Of a stretch of 64,000 bases of DNA, positions 24,401 to 34,800 are shown piece by piece. The notes below the pieces were generated by a model. The model saw nothing but the letters and a program-made list of their open reading frames with translations, was not told where the DNA came from and did not search any database. Source of the stretch: Phallusia mammillata. Its lineage: Eukaryota; Chordata; Ascidiacea; Phlebobranchia; Ascidiidae. The stretch spans positions 124,001-188,000 of the forward strand of contig QLIY01000213.1 in assembly GCA_003260075.1 (NCBI GenBank), in the 5' to 3' direction. Made by a program: the position numbers and the translations under genes. Position 1 is the stretch's first letter. Every line of letters starts with the position of its first letter.

Positions 24401-27383
24401 NNNNNNNNNNNNNNNNNNNNNNNNNNNNNNNNNNNNNNNNNNNNNNNNNNNNNNNNNNNNNNNNNNNNNNNNNNNNNNNNNNNNNNNNNNNNNNNNNNNN
24501 NNNNNGGCATACAATGACGCAATAATCGGAATTGCTGATTCTAAAGATGGTTTATTTTGATCATCTTTTTTAAACGTTGCATATGCCACTAATAAAGAAT
24601 CATTGTGTCTTGTAAGCTCACTGGTCTGACAGGGTATTCCGCCTGAGTGAAACACACAACCTCTAAAAGTTACTTACAGTCCACACAAAAACTCTTGGGA
24701 GGGCCGCATGCGGTACACTAATATTTAATTTAAAAAACAAATGTACAAACCTGTATTAGGATGAAGTTTGCAGAACTGTTGTTGTAATGGCTAATTTTTA
24801 GTAGGTCATTCAGCTGGACATCAGGAAAGTCAGATGCATTAAACACCAAAAGTTCTCCTGCAATTTTAGAAGCACTTGTTTACTATGAATAGATTGTTGT
24901 TTATCTACACAAACACAAGAGTCACAAGTTTTATTTATATTATTAAAAATAAGACGAAAAAAATCGAAAGATGAAATGTGAAAAAGTTACCCACCACTAA
25001 AATTCTGCGGATGGATTTTGAGCTTAAAGGGTTTCATCGTTTCATCACTAACAAAGATCGCTGTCAAACAGAGAATGTGCTGTTTTAACTTTTCGTCCTT
25101 CAAATCAGTTGCAACGGGCCACTCTAAAATACGCAATCTACGCAATCTACGCAAGCTATACGCAATCTACTAACAAAAACTAACTAAGATGTTGACGGTT
25201 AGTGCTATTAGGGTCAGGGTGACGGTTTGTGATACAATTAACTTTATAATTTAATTTCAGATGCGTTTCAGGTCTAATTTTCTCTACAAGTGTTAACATG
25301 CGGTACCATACAGTGTTTAGTACCACTCTCAACACATATGAGAATATTAAGCCCAAACTGGACATCTAAAACTAAATTATAGTGTTAATTTTATTATAAA
25401 CCCTCACCCAGACCCTAAAAGCCCTAACCGTCAACATTTTTTAAAGATTGCATACGTTTTATAAGCAGATTGCGTACAGATTGCGTAGATTTCGTAGATT
25501 GCGTATTTTAGAGGAGCCCGTTAAACAGTAGTAAATTCTTAAATCTAACGCGCCTTTGAGTATGCAGGGTTGGTTGTTAACGTTTTCCTGATGATATCTC
25601 TATTAAAAAAAACAAGTATAGGCCATACTTGTAAGCATAAAAAATGTTAATAAGCACATAAAAATCGNCGAGCATTTACGTGAGATGCTCGGTGTTCAAC
25701 CAAACAGAACATTTGCAGTTTTTATACCCTAGTATTTTGTGCTATTTTGTCCCATTCTTTTTTAGTCAATTCTTACTATCTTATATATATATATAGTTCA
25801 AACTTGTCATATATGACCTTACAGCACCATTTCAACACTAATTTTTCCTCAATCTTATGTTTTCAGGTGGAATATACAAAATATCTGATTGGTGTGACAT
25901 CACAAATGCTCATTCTCTACCTGGACCCGGGATTGTTAGTGGTTTGAAATCATCGTTGGACGACAAAAACACTCGAGCTTGTTTGTTGATCGCCGAAATG
26001 AGCAGCCAGGTAAATCAGTTTTAATATGTCGCTGCATACAAACAGAAATGTCCCTCCTCCCCCACACAATAAAAAGACTTCCTATTAAATGTTAGAAGCT
26101 GGTTTTGCTATGTTCTCTAATTGGCCTGACAAGCTGTGATTTACATGTCATTGTGCAATCATTAGTGGTTTCTGGTTTGCAACCGTCATTTAATGCTTTT
26201 GGGCAAATCCAGAAACAAATATGTAGCTATAATGTAGTTCAATCACCTGTGCTATCACTTTAAAATAAGTTGGAAGCCTTTGTGCAACACGCGAACACTT
26301 TCTGCACGCAACTAATTAAAGTTGATGCCACAAATACTCTGGCTTGATCACTTTTATTCGGAAACTTGTTTAGCACCAAAGTGGAAGCACCAGTGCACCA
26401 TTAAATTTCTGGACAGTGAGAGTGCTAGCCCAAACTTAACAAGGTGTTTTTTCCCGACTGGGAAAATGCTATTGCAGTGAATGGATGTCGCTATAATAGG
26501 AAAAAATTGCTTTTTAAGTGCATATGGAGTTAGTCTGCAAGCTTATGCTAAACTTACTTGATATACTTGTCAAAAACACACTTTAAAATAATTTTATTTT
26601 ACGGAACTACATTCAGACTTGTATGTGTGATAATTCTTCTCCTAACAGCAGGGGGTCAGGGTCAACCTGGGTGCATAACCAACAACAGTCTCCTTAAACC
26701 AGTGGTTCCCAACCTTTNGCCAGTGGTTCCCAACCTTTTTTGTTACATTCCTCCCTTCGCCCATTTTCGAACTATTCATTCCTCCCCATAAGATTAAAAA
26801 CAAATATAACATAAAAAATTATGGCAATTTGAAATAGACCTTATAATTAGGGATGTCCATTTTAGAATCCTTTACAAATATTCTGTAACATTTTCAATGT
26901 AATCTTATTTACAGTTTTTATAAATTCCTCCCCTGAAATCATAAAATTCCTCCCTAGGGTGGAATTCCTCCCCGGTTGGGAACCACTGCCTTAAACTTTC
27001 TGTTTATATTTTTCAGGGTAATCTTGCAGATTCGAAATACAAACAGTCAACAGTTGAAATGGCTTCAGAACATGGCGACTTTGTTATCGGTTTTATCTGC
27101 ACTTCAAAAGTTTCTGAAAACCCCAGTCACATCCATTTTACCCCAGGTTTGAATCAAAACAAAAATGTGACTTCATAATTACTACTGTTACGTCATAACA
27201 GGTGTGAAACTCATAAACGGAGTTGACGGTTTCGGCCAAAAATATCTCACTCCTGATGAGGTCATAAGGAGACGCGGTAGTGACGTCATAATTGTCGGAC
27301 GGGGAATTACCGAGAGTGCTAACCGGATTAAAACTGCCAAAGAATTCCAAGAAGCCGGTTGGATGGCTTATAACAGGAGATAA
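17133..27383 (+). CDS. UMPS: Uridine 5'-monophosphate synthase (OPRT-ODC), complete
   Basis: Nine exons join in frame: 17133-17243, 17917-18139, 19175-19303, 19749-19861, 20409-20613, 21476-21637, 22393-22535 (or its copy 25867-26009), 27017-27146 and 27202-27383. Total 1398 bases, 465 residues, close to the roughly 480 of vertebrate UMPS. The N-terminal orotate phosphoribosyltransferase half shows [25 protein letters not shown] and the PRPP-binding [12 protein letters not shown]. The C-terminal orotidine-5'-phosphate decarboxylase half shows KTHVDI, the catalytic [12 protein letters not shown] and GRGITES near the end. The enzyme makes UMP from orotate and PRPP in the last two steps of pyrimidine synthesis. 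The intron before the last exon is only 55 bases. Intron 2 holds an ~85-base tandem repeat and a long poly-C run; intron 7 holds a hAT element. Exons 2 and 7 are partly or wholly duplicated in the assembly. Very secure identification. Confidence 0.97.
18193..18260 (+). pseudogene. Partial duplicate of UMPS exon 2 after a C10 run
   Basis: The last 68 bases of UMPS exon 2 and its donor site are repeated directly after CCCCCCCCCC (18183-18192). The copy differs by a synonymous Val codon (gta/gtg). It has no acceptor of its own and should not be annotated as an exon. It looks like an overlapping haplotype contig end. Confidence 0.8.
18320..19030. repeat. ~85-base tandem repeat in UMPS intron 2
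   Basis: About eight imperfect units, each with acaaaacttgaggtacaaat, gtggtaaggctt and cgacatcagttaatctgg. The second unit is interrupted by C39. Confidence 0.85.
20709..20752 (-). ncRNA. Hammerhead-like motif with CTGAAGA core
   Basis: Minus strand: GCACTGAAGA, stem II GACCT/AGGTC, GAAACAGTGTGCACTGTC. CTGAAGA fits the CUGANGA consensus. The 3' side of stem I is lost, so only stems II and III are complete. It sits in UMPS intron 5. Confidence 0.5.
22655..22694 (+). pseudogene. Partial duplicate of UMPS exon 7 after a G11 run
   Basis: The last 40 bases of exon 7 plus its donor are repeated after a G run at 22644-22654, with two single-base differences (ttgttg/ttgctg and agc/agt). This is the same artefact pattern as the C10 joins, here in reverse orientation. 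Confidence 0.8.
23734..23776. mobile_element. Left end of a hAT-like element, cut by the N gap
   Basis: CAGGGATTGTCCAACC then tgcggcctgc, typical of hAT ends with a ggcc-rich subterminus. The right end is not identifiable. Confidence 0.5.
23777..24505. other. Assembly gap of 729 N
   Basis: Unknown sequence inside the duplicated UMPS intron 7 region. The left flank (from 23734) opens with a hAT-like end, CAGGGATTGTCCAACC followed by tgcggcc. The right flank belongs to a different locus (see the DEPDC5-like entry). Apparent open frames across the gap are meaningless. Confidence 0.99.
24506..24660 (-). other. Open segment beside the N gap, unrecognised
   Basis: The minus strand stays open for about 50 codons up to the gap (contains [15 protein letters not shown] and [16 protein letters not shown]). 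It follows a hAT-like ggccgcatgcggcc stretch (24701-24715) and does not resemble the expected next part of DEPDC5. It may be transposase-derived or an exon of another gene. I do not recognise it. Confidence 0.25.
24751..25037 (-). CDS. DEPDC5: DEPDC5/Iml1-like N-terminus, first two exons, misplaced block
   Basis: Exon 1 (24995-25037) starts [15 protein letters not shown] and exon 2 (24751-24857) continues [19 protein letters not shown] and [16 protein letters not shown], ending in phase 0. The order and spacing match my recollection of the DEPDC5 start (short basic strand, glycine turn, ELVVNP, FP, L-GDIVEI, LLLQV). DEPDC5 is the GATOR1 subunit that restrains mTORC1 at the lysosome. No later exon is visible; the gene would run into the N gap. 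The block 24506-25668 sits between two copies of UMPS intron 7, and its right end (25520-25668) duplicates 29727-29873, so it probably belongs next to the zinc-finger gene on another haplotype. The match is from memory on about 49 residues, so moderately sure. Confidence 0.62.
25116..25519. mobile_element. Inverted-repeat element upstream of DEPDC5-like start
   Basis: Ends GGGCCACTCTAAAATACGC and GCGTATTTTAGAGGAGCCC are inverted copies, continuing into repeated tacgcaatc units. Inner parts (gacggttagtgc...agggtcaggg and accctaaaagccctaaccgtc) are also inverted, so the 404 bases could fold into one long hairpin. No clear target duplication. Confidence 0.6.
25867..26009 (+). pseudogene. Full second copy of UMPS exon 7 (assembly duplicate)
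   Basis: The 143-base exon and its flanks (about 25670-26632) repeat 22195-23336 almost base for base; the exon itself appears identical. The copy begins right after a single N at 25669. A gene using both exons would repeat the decarboxylase segment and break the fold. Either copy can serve; the second is contiguous with exon 8, so the duplicated allele is probably the block at 22195-25668. Confidence 0.8.
26700..26988. mobile_element. hAT MITE, CAGTGGTTCCCAACC family, in UMPS intron
   Basis: CAGTGGTTCCCAACC...GGTTGGGAACCACTG with perfect target duplication CCTTAAAC (26692-26699 and 26989-26996). An N at 26718 repeats the first 18 bases. Lies in UMPS intron 7. Confidence 0.9.
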
Positions 27384-30030
27384 ACAGAAAAATCGCCTTG
27401 TGTGACGTCGCATTGCTAGTAGTGACGTATGAATTAGTTGTTCGAATTATGCAGACGTTTTTGTTGCTCGGTTGCGACATTTAATGTAGGTTACTGTGCA
27501 ATTTAAGTGGACTTGTTTTCGGTAAGTATAAGCTCTTCTGCTGGGTTGGTTCAAATCTTCTTTGCTTCTGGAATTTCTTGTCAATTTATTGAGATGCTGA
27601 AAAGTTTCCAGCATATGGTTTCGGTCAATTCTGGGTTTTTCCACTGCCAAGCTTAGCTTCGATATACCCGGGCATTTCCAGTTACGAACTCGCAGCAATT
27701 TGCAATCGTTGATGACCCGTTTTGCAGATTGTAAAATGCGATGATTGTTGTCTTTTGGTTCTATCAAATACGGCTTGGCTAGAAATCTTGCATACTAGCT
27801 AGTTGTAAACAGTAAGTGAACTATAACAAATGTGTACAAGAACTAACATGCCTGGCAACAACACTATATGTTAGTTGCATTAAGTTACTTTCCATAGACG
27901 TTAGTGTGGGGAATTGCCTACGATGGTTGCAGTCTAAACGGAAAACCGTTGTTTTGTATTTCTTCATTTATGTTACACGGGTAAAGAGGGACTTAACCGA
28001 ATTGTAGAGCTGTCTATCTTAGTTTATGTGATGTGGGTTTGTTCTGATCACACCCCCCCCCCTAAGTGGACTTGTTTTCGGTAAGTATAAGCTCTTCTGC
28101 TGGGTTGGTTTCAATCCTTCTTTGCTTCTGGAATTTCTTGCCAATTTATTGAGATGCTGAAAAGTTTCCAGCGTATGGTTTCGGTCAATTCTGGGTTTTT
28201 CCACTGCCATGCTTCGTTGCAATATACCCGGCCATTTCCAGTTCCGAACTCGCAGCAATTTGCAATCGTTGATGACCCGTTTTGCAGATTGTAAAATGCG
28301 ATGATTGTTGTTTTTTGGTTCTATCAAATACGGCGTGGCTAGAAATCTTGTATACTAGCTCATTGTAAACAGTAAGTGAACTATAACAAATGTGTACAAG
28401 AACTAACATGCATGGCAGAAACACTATATGTTCACCTTCTACTAACGTTAGTGTGGGAACCGCCCACGCGAATTTTCAATGTAAACGGAAAACCGTTGTT
28501 TTTGTATTTCTCCATTCATGTTACACCGGTAAAGAGGGGCTGGACCGAATTGTATAGCTGTCTATCTTAGTTTATGCGAGGAGGGTTTGTTTTGTTCACA
28601 TCTATTGGTGATTGACCAACCTTTATCCCCTTCCTGGCGTCCAGGGTTTCAAACAAATGCGTACACTCTAGTATTGACAACCTGAAAGCAAATTTGTAGT
28701 ATATGGGGACACAACTGCCCCCCCCCCACCAACCTTTATCCCCTTCCTGGCGTCCAGGGTTTCAAACAAATGCGTGCACTCCAGTATTGACAACCTGGAA
28801 GCAAATTTATAGTATATGGAGGCACAACTAGCAATGTATCTTACGTTCCTGGCCAATTACCAGCTAACACGTTGCAACAACACATTTCTATTTTTGTACA
28901 AATGGTGCTAACTTGGTTTGATAAACCGACGATTGGGGTGTTTGTGAACGTTCAATCGTAACAGAAGTTTTCTCGTTTCGTTAGTAAGGCGTGAAATGAT
29001 GCTGTGGCTGGGACGCGTTTAACGCCCAGCTTCCTATACCTAAGTGTGTCGCAATAGATCCAGTTAACCAGGTGAAATAAATTCAACCAATGTTGCCTTC
29101 AGTCCTGTTATTCAATCGTCGGGTTGGTAAATGTGCAGAAATGCGAATGAAGTCTGCACCATTTCGGCAATTTTTTACTTCGTTGTTGTGGTGGGTGGTT
29201 TCAAAACCTAATTAGTTACCCCCCCCCCCAATGTATCTTACGTTCCTGGCCAATTACCAGCTAACACGTTGCAACAGCAAATTTCTATTTTTGTACAAAT
29301 GGTGCTTGTAACTTGGTTTGACACCCCCCCCCCAAGCGAAATATGTTGAAAATCAACGCCGACAACTTTACAGTTTACACACTGTGATGTCGCGGACAGA
29401 GTCCCCCCCCCCAAGCGAAATATGTTGAAAATCAACGCCGACAACTTTACAGTTTACACAGGAATATAATTCGTACGAGGAACGTTTCGCTGATTGGATA
29501 AATGCAGTGAGCACATAAACGTAGCCGAAGCAGGTTCGCCAGTGAAAGTGCAGAAAATCAGAAATTAAAATAGTGTCCACCTGTATTAAAATGATAATTG
29601 GTGTCAACTGATCGTCTTTCAGTGGGTTTTAGAAGTAATGATTTATTATAAAACACAGTACATGAATTTACGTATAAAAATGTGGTGGAAATTGATGATT
29701 TTTAAAGACCCGACTTACATGGACAGTTAAACAGTAGTAAATTCTTGAGTCTAACACGCCTTTGAGTATGCAGGATTGGTTGTTAACGTTTTCCTGATGA
29801 TATGTCTATAAAAAAAACTAGTATAGGCCATACTTGAAAGCATAAAAAATGTTAATAAGCACATAAAAATCGGCAAACAGTAAACATTGCCGTTTTTCCC
29901 TTGAAATTAACATAGCCAACTAAAGTTAACGAGCTGAAGTGTTATTTTAGAAAATGTATTTTGTCTCCAATTTAGAGAATCAAATCTTTGTGGAAAAAAG
30001 ATTTCAACTACTTGTTCATGTGTTTAAATT
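27384..30030. other. Intergenic region after UMPS, heavily duplicated
   Basis: 27500-28052 is repeated at 28063-28600 after C10, and shorter segments are repeated around C runs at 28718, 29219, 29325 and 29403. No gene recognised. Confidence 0.6.
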
Positions 30031-30813
30031 ATGGATTCTGACTCCTTTAAAAGAAATGAGTTTGAATTATTAATTCTGCAAGAAATTAAACTTCTAAGAG
30101 AAGAAATCAACAATGGCCTTAAGTTGATGTACGAAGGAATAAAGCAAGAAATAAAAATCATACAGAATGATTTCAAAATTGAAGTTGCAAGTTTCAGAAA
30201 TGAAGTCTTGTCAGGATTTGGTGTTTCTGCAGAAGCAACCAGTTGCTCTGCACCGGAAAGTGATAAACTTGGACAAATCCAAACTTTTGGTGATTTCCAA
30301 ACTGGACAAGAGATCTCAAGGAACCAGAAAAGTAAATCGCAAACCGAAAATTCTCAATCTTTTCAGCAAAATTGTGTTTTAACACTTGACAATGGAAGTC
30401 CAACAAGTTTTCAACAAATCTGTCCACCAACAAATTCAGAAATACTGCAAGAACCACAATCCAATGTAGTAATAAAGAAAACTATTTCAACGAAAAAAAC
30501 TAACGTGAAACAAACGAAACGCCAAAAATACAGTTGCAGATTGTGTAACAAAAAATTTTCCACCAAAGAACTTGTTGTGATGCACAAACTTCAACACAAC
30601 ACTGTTAACCCGCAGCGCTATACCTGCCATGTCTGTGAAAAAGGATTTGAATTCCAGTGTAATTGGAAACGTCACATGCGATGCCACACAGGTGAAAGAC
30701 CTTTTGTCTGTGAAATGTGCGATAAAGCTTTCACTCAAAAAGCACATTTACAAAAACATTTGCAAATCCATGAAAAAAATGTTCATAAAACCAAAAGGAG
30801 AAGAAAAGCGTAA
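30031..30813 (+). CDS. Single-exon C2H2 zinc-finger protein, 260 aa
   Basis: An uninterrupted frame starts at ATG 30031 after an AT-rich leader and ends in TAA. Three C2H2 fingers lie at the C-terminus: Cys169/Cys172-His185/His189, Cys199/Cys202-His215/His219 and Cys227/Cys230-His243/His247. Fingers 2 and 3 are joined by the classic HTGERPF linker, which supports DNA binding. Residues 10-60 are rich in Leu, Ile, Glu and Lys with heptad-like spacing and may form a coiled coil for dimerisation. The middle (65-145) is polar and Gln/Ser-rich, and the tail ends KTKRRRKA, a likely nuclear localisation signal. No KRAB, SCAN or ZAD domain is visible. No introns were found, so it could be a retrocopy or a natural single-exon gene; the intact frame argues it is functional. 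Target unknown. Confidence 0.85.
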   Translation: MDSDSFKRNEFELLILQEIKLLREEINNGLKLMYEGIKQEIKIIQNDFKIEVASFRNEVLSGFGVSAEATSCSAPESDKLGQIQTFGDFQTGQEISRNQKSKSQTENSQSFQQNCVLTLDNGSPTSFQQICPPTNSEILQEPQSNVVIKKTISTKKTNVKQTKRQKYSCRLCNKKFSTKELVVMHKLQHNTVNPQRYTCHVCEKGFEFQCNWKRHMRCHTGERPFVCEMCDKAFTQKAHLQKHLQIHEKNVHKTKRRRKA

Positions 30814-31843
30814 TAATTGTAATTAAGAGCACTTACAATTTGATTAGCTTAATTCTTGAGATTAAATGAAATGTTGTTTCAACTAATAGTAGGTTACAGT
30901 CGTGGTTCCCAACCTTTTTCGACGAATTCCTCACTTAACAATTTCAAACATTTTCATTCCTCCCCAATAGACTACATAGTAGATGCTAAACCACACAAAG
31001 ATCATTTAAAAATCACTCTTCTCAACTTTCCATGTTATATTCCCAGAGCTAAAGTGGCTATTTACAAACCACATGTAAAAATTAAGATAAATTCCTTCCC
31101 TCAAGTTATTCCTCACTGGTTAGGAACCACTGGGTAACAGCTTGGGTGCTGTATTTGATAAAACCTATTTTTTGCAATTAACTGGTGTCATTGAAATGTA
31201 GGACCCTTGTGTTCGTGAACCCTAAGTTGGGAACCATTGCAGTAACTTAACCTGAAGAGAAAGTATTTTACCGTCTTGCCAGAAATTAAGAAAATCCGAT
31301 ATTGTTATGTATTTTAATTTGTTACAGTAAATGAAAGTGTTGTTTCATTATCAAAGGTTGAATCACAAAAATGGTTAAATGTTGTGAAAATATCCTTTCT
31401 TTTCCTTTGCATTGTGTCTGCATACTATTGTCTTTTTGCAACTGCACAAAGATAACAAGACGATCAGTTTGTGCCTAATAACCTGTTTGCTTTAGTTGTG
31501 AAGTTATTTTAAAGATTAGTTCCACTCTGGTTGGAGGACTTGGTTGGGATGTTTGGTACTTGACAGTTTTTTCGAAATATATAACTGTTTATCCTTCAAC
31601 ACTATCTCGACCAAATGTTAAACTAACAAACAACTTTGCTCATCTTTCTGAACCCATTTAAACTAAATAAAAGCAACTTTAGATAACATGTGTATTCGAC
31701 AATATGTTAAAGTCACTATGACGTCATAATCACAACGCGACTGGAAATATTCCACTTTTATCGCGTTCCTCGTTTTCTCTCCCCTCGAACGTCACGTGAC
31801 CTCTGTAAGTTGTTTCCAATAGCGACCATGGATGACGTCACAA
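30814..31843. other. Intergenic region between the zinc-finger gene and gene A
   Basis: Convergent 3' ends. Apart from the MITE at 30900-31132 nothing recognisable; TGACGTCA at 31717 and 31832. Confidence 0.6.
30900..31132. mobile_element. hAT MITE, same family, 3' of zinc-finger gene
   Basis: Left end TCGTGGTTCCCAACC and right end GGTTAGGAACCACTG, flanked by ggttacag and ggtaacag. Interior has the cctc-rich text of 26700-26988. Confidence 0.7.
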
Positions 31844-34800
31844 TCACACGCGATGACGTTTATGACGCGATGTTCTCTTATTGTCTTTTTTAGTTGCGGA
31901 ATTCGCGGGTTTTTTCCTCGGCGCGTCTGTTTTGCTCTTTTCATTTCTAGAATGTTTTTCGTCATTTTGACGTCTGCTTTTTTTGTGACGTCGCGATCTT
32001 TCGTCATCTTTTCGTTTATGACGTCGTTCTTCCTTTGTTTTGTCATTTCTCGAACGTCGCTTTTCGACGTCATTTCTGTCGTCGCGACGTCGACGTTTTT
32101 CTGGCGAATCAGACCGCTTCTTTTGATCACGTGATTTGTGACGTGTTTGTTTGTTGCGATGTTTGCGCTCTTTGCTGTCATCCAGCGGTTTCTTTTCTAT
32201 CTTCCCCTCATGGGATATATGACCTGAAAATAAAACCAAAGGTACTTTACGACCTGATTTTTGACATTTTGACACAATTAGTAAAAAAATTTCTATATGT
32301 TTTCTATGTTGACCTCTAACCTGATGACGTAGATTTGCTGGCGCGACACGGTCGAACGACTTCGGATGCTATGATCAGCTCGTTGCCTGGCAACGGATAG
32401 GTTTGATTCTGTCGAAAGTAAAACGAGAAAATAAAGTTTGAGTTTCTTTCTTCAGTACAAGTTGTTAGTTTGTATTCCACGGTTTAAGAGAATGATTCCA
32501 AACCAGAGGGAGCGATTCACATAAACTATTACAGAGTATTCCCCTGAATCACGTTGCTTTTGACAATATTTCGGGCCAGTAGCTTATGTTGAGTATTGTT
32601 TCACATTTATTTTTTCAAAAATTAAACGTGTTTATGCCACCCAAAGTTCTTATATAAGGAGCTTAATTAACGACCACATAAGAGTCACTTTCATTTAACC
32701 CTTGGAATTGCAATAAAATACATCAAAATACCCTTTTGTACGTGCCACCAAACGCTCGTGGAATGTTTCATCTCTCTGGATTTGTTTATTGAGTTTTATT
32801 CGCTGACTTAACTTCAGCAATTCTATGAATTTAATAACCAATGAAGATAAACATATTCATACTGCGGTCAGCCCTGAAGCGTTGATGCAGACCAGCGATC
32901 GCGGCACACTTATCCATAAATCATAGCACACCAGGATCTATTAAAGGCGTCTTAATAGGCCTGGCGTACTATGAATTTAAAATATATTATCTACTTTATC
33001 TAGTTTTGAATGCAACATTTGCTGGAAACGCTTTCGGGTTGCCGTAAAACCTTTTGTCTTTGTCGCTTCGGAAACCAAGAAATTTGGGAAAACACTGGTT
33101 TAAGCAAATATTTGTGCTTTAAACAGCGAATCTTAATTAAAATAGGAATTAGAATGAAACTCACAGTATAACCGTTGCTCGCGTGCTCGTCTTCCGGTTT
33201 TTCTTTGTCGTGTTCTCTCTTCACTGTGACGCAACAGCACCTGTGATGACACAACAATGAAAGTTTTATTGAAATATGGAACAGTAATTCTCTCAATCTT
33301 ATTACCCACGTCCCTCTACATACTTTATGTAACTTAATTTAATCTGGAATACACATAACTTTGCAACACTACGCACGGATCTGTTCATAAGTTTAATGAC
33401 GGAACGTTATCAACCGATTATGGCATGAGCATTTGATAAAACTTTTGAACAATAAGGCATGCCGCTTTTTACGTCTATTTGGCCGTTATTTTCATCATTA
33501 AACATACGATTTTTTTTCCTAAATCTTTAACTCAGTTTCAACTGAACTTTTCAAAAATATGATTTGAACTAGTTCCCCAAAACAAGACATACAGTTAAAG
33601 TCATTTAGTCGTTATTAATCTCTCTTTTGTTGTACCCTATGGTTGAAACCAATTTGGAGAGAAACAAGAAAATATTTTGATTTTCGGACTGATGCAATCA
33701 ATATCATGTAGTAGAAGTAGTTATTCTGATATTTACCTCCAAACTACGATGGCAAGGAGAAAAACTGCAGCGATTCCACAACAGACGCTGATTGCCACGA
33801 TCTGATCGGTGCTGAGTGCCCCTGATGCTTCGGAGGAATCTTCTTTATCTGCAAGAGAATATTTCTGGGTTACAAACAAATTAGTATACTCCAGGCCCAT
33901 TAAAGGGGCATTATATCGAATCAGTCGGTCACCAAGCATTCCCATATGTCAAGGGGTAGGCTAGAAAAATCTAGTCTGCGGTGGGATTCGAACCCCGACA
34001 GTTACATTGGTTGCGAACACAAATAAAATGTTTTTACCCTGTGTAAGCGGAATAAACCTATATCCGTTTGTTTTCGGTTGCGGAGTTATAAGTTTTGTCG
34101 CTTTTTATGTTTTAAATCAATGTGAAAGTTTTACACTAAAAGGCGCAAGATTTCGCTTTATAAACTTGCCTTTAAGCGCAGGAAAAAAATGGATCAATTT
34201 CTTGTTGCTTTTGACGTTTATCTATCTTTATTGTTTCAAACTTTGCGGTAAAACTTGAGCTTTTACACAGTGGAAAATTGACAATCCTTGCAAGCATTCG
34301 GAAAAACTCCTGTCGTGGGTTCGAATCCCACCGCATGCCATAAGGGAAAGCTTGGAAGACCGGCTGAATCGGTATGACGCCCAGAGTTGCAAGCGGGCCC
34401 GAATTCTGAGCCCGAAGCCGGCCCGAACCCGAAAGTATAAGCCCGGCCCGAACCCGAAACGTTTTTGAGAAGCCCGTTTAGGCCCGAAAGTTTGATTGAC
34501 ACACCTGTACATTAAAGCCTCGGAAAGACCAAGACAACAAACACAATATACAATGGCACGGCGTTTCAGGGCTGTGAAGGCATTGGGTAAGATGGCGTTC
34601 GGTGGCTGCTTAATTAGGTAATTTTCTTCAAAAAAATACAGACACAGAGTGTAAATAAGCTGTTGCTGCCAGGCATAGTATCAAGTTTATAGAGCTCTTC
34701 TGGCAAATGTATTTTTACAGAGTACAGAGTGTAAAGTCAGGCCCGAATCAAGCCCGNCTAAGCCCGAACCCGGCCCGAACCCAAACCCGGCCCGAAAAGC

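Noticed and set aside
23728..24655. Long open frames across the N gap
   Set aside because: They consist of undetermined bases.
27447..28327. Two similar minus-strand frames (106 and 102 codons)
   Set aside because: They are the two copies of a duplicated segment; differences are mostly non-synonymous with frame changes, so purifying selection is not evident and no family was recognised.
31832..32134. Plus-strand and second minus-strand frames over gene A's tail exon
   Set aside because: Shadow frames produced by the biased Lys/Arg/Asp codons of the real exon.
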